Assembly (NCBI RefSeq): GCF_009766085.1
Contig: NZ_LMUF01000001.1
Coordinates: forward strand, 124,001 to 188,000
Length of the DNA: 64,000 nucleotides
Source of the DNA: Burkholderia sp. S171
GTDB taxonomy: Bacteria; Pseudomonadota; Gammaproteobacteria; Burkholderiales; Burkholderiaceae
Reading direction: 5' to 3'
Under the pieces are notes generated by a model. The model did not search any database, had not been told where the DNA came from, and saw only the letters and a program-made list of their open reading frames with translations. Positions 19,701 through 27,930 of this stretch are shown here, piece after piece. The translations under genes were made by a program, and so were the position numbers. Each line of letters begins with the position of its first letter. The stretch's first letter is position 1.

Positions 19701-20000
19701 ATGGCTGCTGGGCTTCAATGTTTTGACGCAAGCGGGAATCTAATCGTGGATATCACGTCACGATTAACCCGCATTGCGGGTAGCGCGTCGGTGAGTGCTA
19801 ACGGGTCTGTGGCTGTACCCTCAGGCGGCTCTATCTGGTATGCGTTCCAAGCTTTAACTATATGGGGTTATATATCTATGAACGTACAGCGCCCTAACTT
19901 TAGCGTGTCAGGTACTACGCTTATCTGGTCGTACTCTGCGCCTCAAAGTGGGACGCCCTCACACACGGTGTCGGGAACCGTCTTTTTCGGTATCTACTAA
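19701..20000 (+). CDS. Phage tail-associated protein, single repeat module
   Basis: A 99-residue protein that follows the tape measure stop without a gap. It begins AGLQCFDASGNLIVDITSRLTRIAG, a module seen again twice in the next gene. It is beta-rich with Ser/Gly/Thr. It resembles small tail-end proteins encoded beside tape measure genes in phages (DUF6453-like, from memory). Probably a virion or tail tip component. The next gene starts with an overlapping TAATG. Confidence 0.6.
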   Translation: MAAGLQCFDASGNLIVDITSRLTRIAGSASVSANGSVAVPSGGSIWYAFQALTIWGYISMNVQRPNFSVSGTTLIWSYSAPQSGTPSHTVSGTVFFGIY

Positions 20001-20761
20001 TGACAGCAGGTTTTCAAGTATTTGCACAGGACGGCTCTAACGTAGCGCAGATAGACAGCGTAGCGGGACTTGGCAATATACAACTCCGCCAGAAGATAAC
20101 GCAGACTATGAGTTTTTCCGGCTTCCTCGTGTATAACATTGCAGGAGGATCGACCTACAGTTCCCAGGGTAACCAAACCACCTTTAGCTTTACTGCCGTT
20201 AATCCGCTAGTGGTGTTCGAATGCCCCACTGGATACGCTGCTCCCATGACGTGGACTCCCGGCTCTAACAACTCGTGGACGCTGCTAGTAGTGGGTGACT
20301 CCTCTGTGCCCGTGACCATCTATGTATTCGATCAAGTTAGCGCCATAAGCGCACCTAGTAGTTTTGGGCTACAGGTCTTTGATGCGTCAGGTGCACTTAT
20401 AGCGGACGTAGTTAAACCGTTTGCACGTGTTGCGGGATTCGCACAAGGTAATCCGAAGTACGCATACGGCTCTACGGGATTTACGAGCGATAGTGGTACT
20501 TGGTCAGAACCTCAGGGTAGTTCCGCATTCGCAGTATCTCAGCGTGTAGGTTTCGCATGCGTGCAACCTGCATTCGGTACAGGCGGTACTTCGGGCGGTG
20601 CTAGTAACGCGGGTGTTGTGTTCTCACTATTCAACACGTCAGGTGGGACCATTACCACACATATTCATATGTTCGGGGATACAAGCAATTTCAATAACTA
20701 CGTAGGCTACAAAGAGGCCGTTAGCTGGTCCTACATGGCCGTAGATATCTCGTTCCTTTAG
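20000..20761 (+). CDS. Phage tail-associated protein with two repeat modules
   Basis: A 253-residue beta-rich protein. The N-terminus (AGFQVFAQDGSNVAQIDSVAGLGN) and the middle (FGLQVFDASGALIADVVKPFARVAG, residue ~123 on) are two copies of the module that makes up the preceding 99-residue protein. This suggests tandem duplication. Aromatic and Gly/Ser-rich strands fit a receptor-binding or tail-fibre role. Translation is coupled to the previous gene by a one-base overlap. Function is inferred from position and composition. Confidence 0.6.
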   Translation: MTAGFQVFAQDGSNVAQIDSVAGLGNIQLRQKITQTMSFSGFLVYNIAGGSTYSSQGNQTTFSFTAVNPLVVFECPTGYAAPMTWTPGSNNSWTLLVVGDSSVPVTIYVFDQVSAISAPSSFGLQVFDASGALIADVVKPFARVAGFAQGNPKYAYGSTGFTSDSGTWSEPQGSSAFAVSQRVGFACVQPAFGTGGTSGGASNAGVVFSLFNTSGGTITTHIHMFGDTSNFNNYVGYKEAVSWSYMAVDISFL

Positions 20762-20926
20762 TAGGCACTCATAGGCCGTCCGCCTGCTGATCGACTGGAC
20801 GCGCTGGTACGTAACAAAGATCAAGTAAGCAGCCCATCCGCATAACGCGCGGGCTAGCCGCTAGCTCTACCGCTGATGTGTGGAATTCTCTACGCCAGCA
20901 AACAATACTTAAGAGTACTTATAACT

Positions 20927-21883
20927 ATGGCATCAAATATTATCCGTAAAGCAATCGTCAACACACTTTTCAACTGGGCATATGCGGACAGCGTTAAAGT
21001 TCCTGTTGAAATGCAGGAATACTCCGCTAAGCGGTTCGGAACATCCGCAGAAGTCACTAAGGCACTTGTTAATCCTATCGTAGCTGCAGGTAGCGGCCTT
21101 GTAAATGAAACGCTGATCCGTGACGAGTTCGTGCAGGCTGTGTTCTCGGGTTCGATCCTTGGGAAGTTGCAGGGCCTTATTGAGGTCCCAGCACTTACGC
21201 GGGTAGCCGTTGAAAGCTCACCTGTCATCGCGCCATTCGTAGGCGAGTATCTGAGCGCACCGGGATACCAGGGGAATTTCAGTTTCGTTGCTTCCGGTAT
21301 CCGCAAAGTGGCTATTGTGGGTGTCGTGACAGAGGAGCTTCTCCGCCTTTCTGGAGATGCTGCAGAGGGCGTCATCTCCGGTCAATTGCAACGGGCACTG
21401 AGCCGTGGCATCGATAAGGCATTCGTGGGATCACAATCCCGTGATGCGGTCTCGCCAAATGGCCTAGGTGCAGTGGCGGTGCAAGCTGCTTCATTCAATG
21501 CCGGCGTGTTGGCATTCACGGGCGACCTGAGTAAGGCAAGCGTTATCGTCAATCCTCTTACGGCTGTCACGCTCCGCAGTCCTACCGAACAGAGCATTAC
21601 GGCTGCTGGTGGTAACTACGGTGGTCTCCCGGTCATTACCTCGTATGCGGCCCCTGTAGGAAAGCTGATTATCGTGGATGGTTCGCGCGTGTTGGCGTAC
21701 ATCGGCGGCGCTACCGTTGATATGTCGGATCAGGCCGCGATTACGATGGACGATGGCTCAGGTACTGCAACCTCTACTGTGCCTGCATTTATGTTCCAAG
21801 AAGGCAAGCGCGCCCTTCTGGCTAAGCAGTACATTGACTTCGAATTTGTTCCTGGCGCAGCAGTGGAAGTTACCTTGTCGTGA
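20927..21883 (+). CDS. Major capsid protein, HK97 fold
   Basis: A 318-residue protein. The central part shows the HK97-fold capsid pattern: hydrophobic strand, SPVIAPFVGEYLSAPGYQ, then FVASGIRKVAIVGVVTEELLRLS, then QLQRALSRGIDKAFVG, and a C-terminal domain with TMDDGSGTATSTVPAFMFQEGKRALL. It is shorter than many HK97-type capsids and has little room for an N-terminal delta domain, although a prohead protease gene lies just downstream. I used the ATG at 20927 rather than one 51 bases upstream. The next gene starts in its stop codon (GTGA). Confidence 0.85.
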   Translation: MASNIIRKAIVNTLFNWAYADSVKVPVEMQEYSAKRFGTSAEVTKALVNPIVAAGSGLVNETLIRDEFVQAVFSGSILGKLQGLIEVPALTRVAVESSPVIAPFVGEYLSAPGYQGNFSFVASGIRKVAIVGVVTEELLRLSGDAAEGVISGQLQRALSRGIDKAFVGSQSRDAVSPNGLGAVAVQAASFNAGVLAFTGDLSKASVIVNPLTAVTLRSPTEQSITAAGGNYGGLPVITSYAAPVGKLIIVDGSRVLAYIGGATVDMSDQAAITMDDGSGTATSTVPAFMFQEGKRALLAKQYIDFEFVPGAAVEVTLS

Positions 21884-22092
21884 GTACCCAACTTACTCAA
21901 CATGCGGCTTTCGGTATCGCCTATCGCCTTGCGATGACTCCGGATGCGAGGGCTTCTGCCCTCAAAGCTAAGGTCAAAACTACCAAGGGCTTCTCTATCC
22001 GTATCGGCCTGCCTAACATCAATCCGTATGTACTAGACATGACCGCAGAGCAGTTCTCCGAATTCAAATCCACCTTTGAGGGTACGCAATGA
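21880..22092 (+). CDS. Small unknown protein in the capsid operon
   Basis: A 70-residue protein starting at GTG overlapping the capsid stop. It contains a short helical region (HAAFGIAYRLAMTPDARASALKAKVKT) and ends with a DMTAEQFSEFKSTFEG stretch. Not recognised. Its tight coupling between capsid and protease genes points to a role in head assembly or stability, which is inference only. Confidence 0.6.
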   Translation: MSTQLTQHAAFGIAYRLAMTPDARASALKAKVKTTKGFSIRIGLPNINPYVLDMTAEQFSEFKSTFEGTQ

Positions 22093-22301
22093 ACGACAAT
22101 GAATGGGTCTACCCTTGGGACGGCCTGACGCTGGACGAGAGGAACGCAGCGCTTGACGCTAAGACCCTCGCCGCGCCTGGAAATTGTTTCGGAAAGGGTC
22201 ACTTTTACTTGGTGTTGTTTGGTGATAGGCCCTCGTTCGTTCCTGTCGATTGCTTCGATGGATTCGCTGCTACGCTGCGAGCGGAAGCACCAGATGCATA
22301 A
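22089..22301 (+). CDS. Small unknown protein in the capsid operon
   Basis: A 70-residue acidic protein, start overlapping the previous stop (ATGA). It contains EWVYPWDGLTLDERNAALDAKT and FYLVLFGDRPSFVPVDCFDGF. It has no signal or membrane helix. The protease gene begins eight bases before its stop. Not recognised. Confidence 0.55.
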   Translation: MNDNEWVYPWDGLTLDERNAALDAKTLAAPGNCFGKGHFYLVLFGDRPSFVPVDCFDGFAATLRAEAPDA

Positions 22302-22914
22302 TCAAACTGGATTTTCCGCAGTCGTCATTAAGGCGATTGACGAGGAGCGCAGGGAGATTACCGGCATTGCGTCTACGCCGCAGCTTGACCGTGTAAATGA
22401 CATCGTAGAACCGCTAGGGTTGACGTTCGGAAAAGATACGCCCTTGCTGCTGAACCACAACCACGCACATCCCGTAGGTAATGTGCAGTTCGGTACGCCT
22501 ACTGCGAAGGGTTTGCCGTTCAAAGCTACCATCGCTAAGGTTACCGAACCCGGCGCAGTTAAGGACAGGACCGAGGAATCTTGGCATAGCGTCAAGGCGG
22601 GTCTTATCAAGGGTGTCAGTATCGGCTTTCGTCCGCTGGCGTCTGAGCCTCTGGGAAAAGGGAAAGGGACTCGGTACACGAAAGCGGACATCCACGAGCT
22701 TTCGCTAGTTGCTATCCCAGCTAATCCCGGCGCGATCATTACGGCGTTTAAGAGCCTTGCACAGCCCTCAGCAGTTCTCACTGTGACTACCAAGGGTCTA
22801 GCCCATCAATTCCTCAATGACGCATCCCCTCAGTGCGCGAACGGGCTGCACGCTTTGGCTAAGCATCTGACAGGCCCCCATCGAAAATGGGTTACTGAGT
22901 TGTACGCTAGCTGA
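22294..22914 (+). CDS. HK97-type prohead protease (peptidase S78)
   Basis: A 206-residue protease that cleaves capsid proteins during maturation. The family signature is clear: EITGIASTPQLDRVNDIVEP, PLLLNHNHAHPVG with the catalytic His (H55), a GVSIGFRP motif with the catalytic Ser (S109), and ADIHELSLVAIPANP with an acidic residue (E135). The start at 22294 fits the family N-terminus and overlaps the upstream gene by eight bases. In ordinary phages the protease precedes the capsid gene; here it follows it. Confidence 0.88.
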   Translation: MHNQTGFSAVVIKAIDEERREITGIASTPQLDRVNDIVEPLGLTFGKDTPLLLNHNHAHPVGNVQFGTPTAKGLPFKATIAKVTEPGAVKDRTEESWHSVKAGLIKGVSIGFRPLASEPLGKGKGTRYTKADIHELSLVAIPANPGAIITAFKSLAQPSAVLTVTTKGLAHQFLNDASPQCANGLHALAKHLTGPHRKWVTELYAS

Positions 22915-22963
22915 TCGATAACAGGGCGGCGAATTGTCGCCCATCAATAACTAAGGATACCAA

Positions 22964-23140
22964 ATGAATGATGCAGAAGCAGCACAACTAGAATTGACTC
23001 GGATTAACATCGCGCGCCTTCATCTGACGCTTGCTGGTGAGGCACTGGCTTTCATCGCACGTCAAGAGTCGCTGCAGACCGAACTAGCACAAGCGCAATT
23101 CCTGGCGGTAGCCCTTGAGCTTATGGAGGATGCCGAGTAA
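22964..23140 (+). CDS. Small helical protein, 58 aa
   Basis: An open frame from ATG at 22964 to TAA at 23138-23140, preceded by AAGGA. It is almost entirely helical (NDAEAAQLELTRINIARLH, then QTELAQAQFLAVALELMEDAE). The next gene starts on its stop (TAATG), which supports it being real. It could be a scaffold-like or dimerising helical protein. No family recognised. Confidence 0.55.
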   Translation: MNDAEAAQLELTRINIARLHLTLAGEALAFIARQESLQTELAQAQFLAVALELMEDAE

Positions 23141-23463
23141 TGGATTCATATCGTAGTCCTGCTAGTAACGACGAGTACATGTTTCACTTCAGCAAAACAG
23201 GATACAAGGGCCTCCGTACTTTGGCATCGCGAAACGGTAACCGTAGTTCTGAATCCATGCTACGGCTAATAGCAGTTACCCTGCTCCGCGATCCTCTCCG
23301 CAAGCTTAACGATACCGAGTACAGCGCGCACGACCTATCGATTACGAAGAACATCAACATTACCGCAGGCGTACATAGGGAGCTTGTACGTATTGCCGCA
23401 GCTAACGGCGTACCTCGTGAGTGCCTTGGCGAGATGCTGGCGAACTACGCAGTAACCGTATGA
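23140..23463 (+). CDS. Unknown protein with two ribbon-helix-helix-like units
   Basis: A 107-residue protein. Two stretches have a strand-helix-turn-helix rhythm: MFHFSKTGYKGLRTLASRNG followed by SSESMLRLIAVTLLRDP, and INITAGVHRELVRIAAANG followed by RECLGEMLANYAV. This looks like an internal duplication of an Arc-like fold. The next gene overlaps its stop (ATGA). DNA binding is a guess from this pattern. Confidence 0.55.
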   Translation: MDSYRSPASNDEYMFHFSKTGYKGLRTLASRNGNRSSESMLRLIAVTLLRDPLRKLNDTEYSAHDLSITKNINITAGVHRELVRIAAANGVPRECLGEMLANYAVTV

Positions 23464-23786
23464 GCACCAGCTACGTAAGGGTAGACACCCCTTTCTATAT
23501 GAGTAGGGCGGCCTATCAGCGCCTAATCACGGATGCGAGGGAGGCAGATATTCCAGTGGAAACTTATTTCCGAGCTAAGGCTACTGAGCTAGTGCAGATT
23601 GCATCTCCTCGGTTTACGGTGAGCGGAGACCCATTCCTAGGCGTCGTGTCGGTCTCCCTAGGTGAGTGGATTATGGATGGGCTGGCTGAGCTATGCCGTG
23701 ACATTGGCGTGCCCTTTGCGACCGCTGGAGAGCTAGTAGCCGCAGCGGATATTGATCGATTTGAAAATCATGAGGATACACAATGA
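23460..23786 (+). CDS. Unknown protein, possibly paralogous to the preceding gene
   Basis: A 108-residue protein starting MSTSYVRVDTPFYMSRAAY. It again shows two units: YVRVDTPFYMSRAAYQRLITDAREADI..., and VVSVSLGEWIMDGLAELCRDIGVPFATAGELV. It is similar in length and layout to the upstream 107-residue protein, so both may come from one duplication. Start and stop both overlap neighbours by four bases, a tight operon. Confidence 0.55.
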   Translation: MSTSYVRVDTPFYMSRAAYQRLITDAREADIPVETYFRAKATELVQIASPRFTVSGDPFLGVVSVSLGEWIMDGLAELCRDIGVPFATAGELVAAADIDRFENHEDTQ

Positions 23787-24238
23787 GCCGTATGAGTCTT
23801 GTAGCAGCAGCGAAACGCGTAGGAGTACCTACCACTATCTACGCACGGGGTAAGACGTGGGCTAAAAGTAATGAGGGGCTGCGCATCGATTTGTTGGAAC
23901 GTTGCTACGGTAATGGCCTGGGCGTGCAAACGGCTAAGACCATGACGGAGCTAGATGCAAGGATCGTTCGGGCCGTGGACTGCTGCAAGGGTGAGCACGG
24001 ATGGTTGTTATCAACGGCCCAGCATGCTTTGATGAACGCCAATAACGACCGATTTGAAGCTAACCGGATTGCTGCACTTAAGCGACCCAGGCCGGAAGAG
24101 ATTGCACGGCTACGTAAAAGCGCGGTGCAGTGGTATGAAGTGGCGAGAATTGCACAGAATATGCACTCAATCGAAGTCGGTATGCGTGACGGAAAGGAGT
24201 CTGATTATAAGGAGTCGCTGATTAATGGCACGGAATAG
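23783..24238 (+). CDS. Unknown protein, 151 aa
   Basis: Starts MSRMSLVAAAKRVGVPTTIYARGKTW, which could be a short DNA-binding helix pair. The rest is helical and basic (NNDRFEANRIAALKRPRPEEIARLRKSAVQWYEVARIAQNM). The C-terminus overlaps the next gene by 14 bases. Not recognised. Its place before the putative small terminase makes a packaging or regulatory role possible. Confidence 0.55.
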   Translation: MSRMSLVAAAKRVGVPTTIYARGKTWAKSNEGLRIDLLERCYGNGLGVQTAKTMTELDARIVRAVDCCKGEHGWLLSTAQHALMNANNDRFEANRIAALKRPRPEEIARLRKSAVQWYEVARIAQNMHSIEVGMRDGKESDYKESLINGTE

Positions 24239-24683
24239 GAGTGTTGACGATATTAGAAGGTCCGCTGTAGAGATTTTAATTCCAGAGTATATAAGCCTTA
24301 CTCCTGCTGAGGCTGATTATTGGGATCGAATCATAAAATCGAGGCATGCAGATGATTGGTCTCAATCCGATTTAGAATTAGTCGCGGATTTATGTAAGTC
24401 TAGGGCACTAGAGAGACGCGTAAGAGATGAACTAGATCAGGGTGCGTTAATGCTAGCAGGTAAGCCTCACCCGTTACTCGCAGAAGCTGCACGCTGTTCC
24501 GGAGTTTGCCTTAAGTTAGTTACTGCATTAAGGCTAAAGTCACCGGCTGAAACCCGTGTCCTTAGAGGTAGGGCTTCAGAAAGGGTGCGGTTTGATAATG
24601 AGGACACAGAAGACGACGAGCTTATCCCCAGAATGCACGGCGCGGACCATGATCCGTCAATTCCGCGATTACCCGTGAGATAG
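24225..24683 (+). CDS. Putative phage terminase small subunit
   Basis: A 152-residue protein. The pattern ISLTPAEADYWDRIIKSR, DDWSQSDLELVADLCKSRALERRVRDEL, then PHPLLAEAARCSGVCLKLVTALRL is like P27/TerS-type small terminases, which recognise the packaging site and recruit the large subunit. The acidic C-terminal tail (DNEDTEDDELIP) is also common. The gene is AT-rich relative to those upstream. No large terminase gene follows, which is unusual. An HNH gene lies 268 bases downstream. Confidence 0.6.
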   Translation: MARNRSVDDIRRSAVEILIPEYISLTPAEADYWDRIIKSRHADDWSQSDLELVADLCKSRALERRVRDELDQGALMLAGKPHPLLAEAARCSGVCLKLVTALRLKSPAETRVLRGRASERVRFDNEDTEDDELIPRMHGADHDPSIPRLPVR

Positions 24684-24951
24684 TCCAAGATAGGCAAAAA
24701 TTACAAACAATTAGCTTTCTCAGTGTGATTTTCTGGGCTTTTGTTAAAGCAAGTCTGAACTGTCGGCGCTTTGACCTTCGAAGTAAATATTTATCACTAC
24801 CCCCCCCTCATTAGGTCGCTGCTATTAGCTATAAGGTTCACTGGCCGATAGAGTTCACAACTTTGGTGCATCAATTGTAGATATTAACAATATCGAGCTT
24901 GTTTATTGAATGTTCTACATTGATGTCGCCTGTTCTTAGTTGAGGTAATGT

Positions 24952-25377
24952 ATGAATGACTGTTCTAAACATCCTGAGTATGTATTTAGTATGACTAGTA
25001 TTAGCTGTCTACAGTGTAGTCCTAATATGCCAATACGTAATAGGCCACTGACTGCTAAACAGAAGATACGTGTAGCTGCTGCAGGTAATGCAGTGCGTAT
25101 AGATGACGTATCAGGTTATGCATGGTCAAGGATTAGACTACGTATTAGAGAGCGTGATCAATATACATGCCAGTCATGTAATATCGGAGTACAGGCCGGT
25201 ATTGTTGATCATAAGATTGCATTGATTAATGGTGGTAATAACGCGGATGATAATCTACAGTTACTTTGTGAAGTCTGCCATACGGATAAGACTAACCGTG
25301 ATCTAGGTTACAAGGTTAAGACACGAACTAATGAATCTGGACTACCTACTAATCCAGACCATCATTGGAATAAGTAG
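24952..25377 (+). CDS. HNH endonuclease
   Basis: A 141-residue protein with a clear HNH core: RDQYTCQSC (CxxC), then VDHKIALINGGNNADDNLQLLCEVCH with the DH pair, Asn, CxxC and final His, and a closing KTNRD. Such nucleases act with terminase at cos-type packaging sites in HK97-like phages, or as free homing nucleases. The gene has a GAGG ribosome site and very AT-rich codon usage. Both its place after TerS and the absence of a large terminase gene are noteworthy. Confidence 0.85.
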   Translation: MNDCSKHPEYVFSMTSISCLQCSPNMPIRNRPLTAKQKIRVAAAGNAVRIDDVSGYAWSRIRLRIRERDQYTCQSCNIGVQAGIVDHKIALINGGNNADDNLQLLCEVCHTDKTNRDLGYKVKTRTNESGLPTNPDHHWNK

Positions 25378-25540
25378 ATGCACACGGACCATAGGAAAGG
25401 TGGCTAGGGGGTTGGTGATAACTTGGTACATGAGGTACTTTTTCAGTCTGTGAGGCCCATTCTACCGTGGATTGGTATCAAGGGGGTGGGGGCACAAAAA
25501 ACTGGTACATGGTGGAACCTATGATTTTGGAGGTACGAAT

Positions 25541-26218
25541 TTGGACACTGGTGAGGCAATGGTTCACGCTGCAGTAAAGATGAACATGCGGACCAAAGGT
25601 AACGAGCAGGAGATTTCAGCAGCACAGTACGGCGTTGATATTGACGTTATCAGTAGTGTGTACATCAATGACGGGGCTAAAAATTGGCCTACCGTTCTCG
25701 CAACTAACCTTTGCAATAATCCCAAACTAGCGTTAGGAACGAGAGATGAATTAGCGCTTATGCTTACTTCTGCGTGCGGCATGCCTATGACAACGCCATT
25801 TATGGCTACCAGACTTAGCCGTATATTAAGTGTTAGGGCGAAATCATTGGTAGACCCCATATTGGCCGGTCGTGGCTATGGAGTGGATTTAGCTGTAACT
25901 GGCGTAGGTATTAGAGATGCTGTGCGTGCTGGAGTTAACGCTTCTAATGTAAGAGAGGCCATGCTAAAGACCACGTTTCATCCTGATGGAATAGAGCTAG
26001 GAGATAGGTGGTACTCATATGAGCGGATTGCTAGCTACGAGACTGAAATGCCCTGGTATTGTTTTGGACTGAGATTCGCAGGGAATCTTATACCGTTGAA
26101 AACCGTTCTAGCTATCCGAGGATTTGGAATTAGCGAATTTTTAAATCTTGACGCAGCAGCCATGCAATTAGCTAACACTGACCAGATGAAAATAAGAGCG
26201 CGACTGCTCGCGTCTTAG
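25541..26218 (+). CDS. Unknown protein, 225 aa, TTG start
   Basis: The best start is TTG at 25541, seven bases after GGAGG (25529-25533); an upstream TTG at 25472 has no such site. The sequence begins MDTGEAMVHAAVKMNMRTKG and contains QYGVDIDVISSVYINDGAKNW, a repeat-poor helical middle and DRWYSYERIASYETEMPWYCFGL near the C-terminus. There are no membrane helices. No family is recognised. It shares the low G+C of the HNH region and is convergent with the DUF4062 operon, so it may be cargo rather than a virion gene. Confidence 0.55.
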   Translation: MDTGEAMVHAAVKMNMRTKGNEQEISAAQYGVDIDVISSVYINDGAKNWPTVLATNLCNNPKLALGTRDELALMLTSACGMPMTTPFMATRLSRILSVRAKSLVDPILAGRGYGVDLAVTGVGIRDAVRAGVNASNVREAMLKTTFHPDGIELGDRWYSYERIASYETEMPWYCFGLRFAGNLIPLKTVLAIRGFGISEFLNLDAAAMQLANTDQMKIRARLLAS

Positions 26219-26252
26219 GGCTGGATTGGGCCACTGCGTAGCGGGTTCCTCG

Positions 26253-27242
26253 TCAGAACGGAATATCATCGTCCATATCTTCAAATCCAGTCTTAGCTGG
26301 AGTAGGCTCTGGAGCGCTTTTAACAAACCTTATCCAATCGTCGCTCCATCCTGTCTGTGAATAGCTGATAAGCTCGCCTTTATCGTTAAAGAACTGCTTT
26401 TTAAACTCAATCCATCCCAGCTTCTCCTTGTACCATTCCTCCACACTTCCCTCAGCGTGCATTCCTTCTTCACCTATCGTAAATCCACGTACGTTCAGCC
26501 ATTTCGTCATTTCATCGTGGTTAGTAAAGAACACGCGGTATGACGTGCCTGTAAGCCTCGCAAGACATGCGAAGATGGGGTTATTCATCGATATAATTGA
26601 TTGCAGCGCCTCGGCATGGTCTTGATTTGATACCGACAAAAAATTCACCATCTCCTGTAGAGTCGCGGCAACTCCTTTCATATCTTCTATTAATGATATT
26701 TCTGACGCTCTTTTTTGCTGCCCTAGATAACGTTGAAACAATCCGGCCCACTGCTCTTGTAAAAATGCGGTCACGTCTGCAATGGTCTTAAAGCCAGTAA
26801 TAGCGTTATTTTGCGGCAGCGAGTATAGACGATCCAGGAAGCTGTAAATTCTGGGATCATCTGCATACCTGAACCGCATGCCTGTAGTTTCTTTATTTAA
26901 TTTCCAAGTATTGTATTCAGTGAGCGTATTTTGCTCCACGAATACGTAAACTTGAATGCCTTTTTCGAGCGCACGCGTGATTTCGGTTTGAGTTATTGAG
27001 CTACCTTCTTCATCCTTAGATTCAGAACCGAATTTGCCACCGATAATCGTAACGAGCATATCGCATAATTCTACTTCCCTATAAGCGGAGGCTTCCAATT
27101 TGGTGTCTTTCGAGTACGGAATGGCACCGGCCTCGTGCCTTACGCAATCGTAACCAAGCGACCGAACAAAACGCTCTATATCTTCTCTTGATTGGTAAAG
27201 GTCGTAGTAGGTGGAGCTTAGAAAAACGCGCGGTCTAGCCAT
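26253..27242 (-). CDS. DUF4062 domain protein (putative defence protein)
   Basis: A 329-residue protein from the ATG at 27242. The first ~90 residues (RVFLSSTYYDLYQSREDIERFV, GYDCVRHE, EVELCDMLVTIIGGKFGSES) match DUF4062, a Rossmann-like domain related to TIR/SLOG folds and common in STAND NTPases and anti-phage proteins. A helical middle follows, and the C-terminal part (RVFFTNHDEMTKWLNVRG, WIEFKKQFFNDKGE) has no known match. No P-loop is present. It overlaps the upstream coiled-coil gene by eight bases, so the pair is probably one functional unit. A defence role is inferred from the domain and the element context. Confidence 0.75.
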   Translation of the reverse strand: MARPRVFLSSTYYDLYQSREDIERFVRSLGYDCVRHEAGAIPYSKDTKLEASAYREVELCDMLVTIIGGKFGSESKDEEGSSITQTEITRALEKGIQVYVFVEQNTLTEYNTWKLNKETTGMRFRYADDPRIYSFLDRLYSLPQNNAITGFKTIADVTAFLQEQWAGLFQRYLGQQKRASEISLIEDMKGVAATLQEMVNFLSVSNQDHAEALQSIISMNNPIFACLARLTGTSYRVFFTNHDEMTKWLNVRGFTIGEEGMHAEGSVEEWYKEKLGWIEFKKQFFNDKGELISYSQTGWSDDWIRFVKSAPEPTPAKTGFEDMDDDIPF

Positions 27243-27528
27243 TTTTAGTTGGTCTCTTTTTGTTCGATCCTCGCAATATAAGCTGAGGCGACCGCAAAGG
27301 CAACGGCAGTCCGCAGCCCCACACATTTGTGCTCAGGATGCGCTCAAGCTGTCCGTTAAACGCAATCATATCTGCTGTATAGCTTTCAATCTCCGCCAGC
27401 AGGTTAGCTAGCTCCTGCTGCTCAGTGGTCGTGTCCTTATACCCGGCCTTAAGCTGCGTAAGCTCGAAACGGAGCGCGCTGAGCTTACGATTGTGAGCCG
27501 CTATCTGCGCTATAAGTTCATGCTCCAT
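27235..27528 (-). CDS. Small coiled-coil protein coupled to the DUF4062 gene
   Basis: A 97-residue protein. Residues ~1-65 form a heptad-like helix (ELIAQIAAHNRKLSALRFELTQL, QELANLLAEIESYTADMIAFNGQLERIL), followed by a short proline- and lysine-containing tail. The DUF4062 gene starts eight bases before its stop. It may be a partner, sensor or oligomerisation subunit. No family recognised. Confidence 0.6.
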   Translation of the reverse strand: MEHELIAQIAAHNRKLSALRFELTQLKAGYKDTTTEQQELANLLAEIESYTADMIAFNGQLERILSTNVWGCGLPLPLRSPQLILRGSNKKRPTKNG

Positions 27529-27930
27529 ACCCTGTCCTTAAGATGTGTGGTTCGGCAGAAGTATGCAGTGGTTTGCCGTCGCCAGCAGCTATTACTTTCT
27601 CACAGTAACAAGTTCGAAACTATCTGCAGGAACGTTGTGGAATATGACATCCCGCACAGGTTGCGTGTTGGGGTCGTGTTGTAAACCGTCCACATCGCGC
27701 ACGCTACTCGCACAGTGGTTGTGTGACACCCGCAAACCACATATTTCCCTTATCGGTAAACAGGTTACGGCTAACTCCTTACGTCTAATATCGCTACTTA
27801 TTGTGCTGGTTAAACGTAGCCGCTAAAAATAACCTGCCTTAATCGCTTGTATACGGGGTAACTCCAGACTAATCTTCGTCTGCGGGATAGACCATATGTA
27901 CACCTAAACATAACGAAACTGAGAATAACA
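27529..27930. promoter_or_regulatory. Intergenic region between divergent cargo genes
   Basis: About 400 bases without a supported gene, between the reverse-strand coiled-coil/DUF4062 pair and the plus-strand lipoprotein gene. It should contain both promoters. I could not identify a convincing promoter or operator pair. Confidence 0.35.

Noticed and set aside
24684..24951. Possible gene or packaging site between the small terminase and HNH genes
   Set aside because: No open frame with a ribosome site was seen. A cos or pac site would be plausible here but has no recognisable sequence signature.
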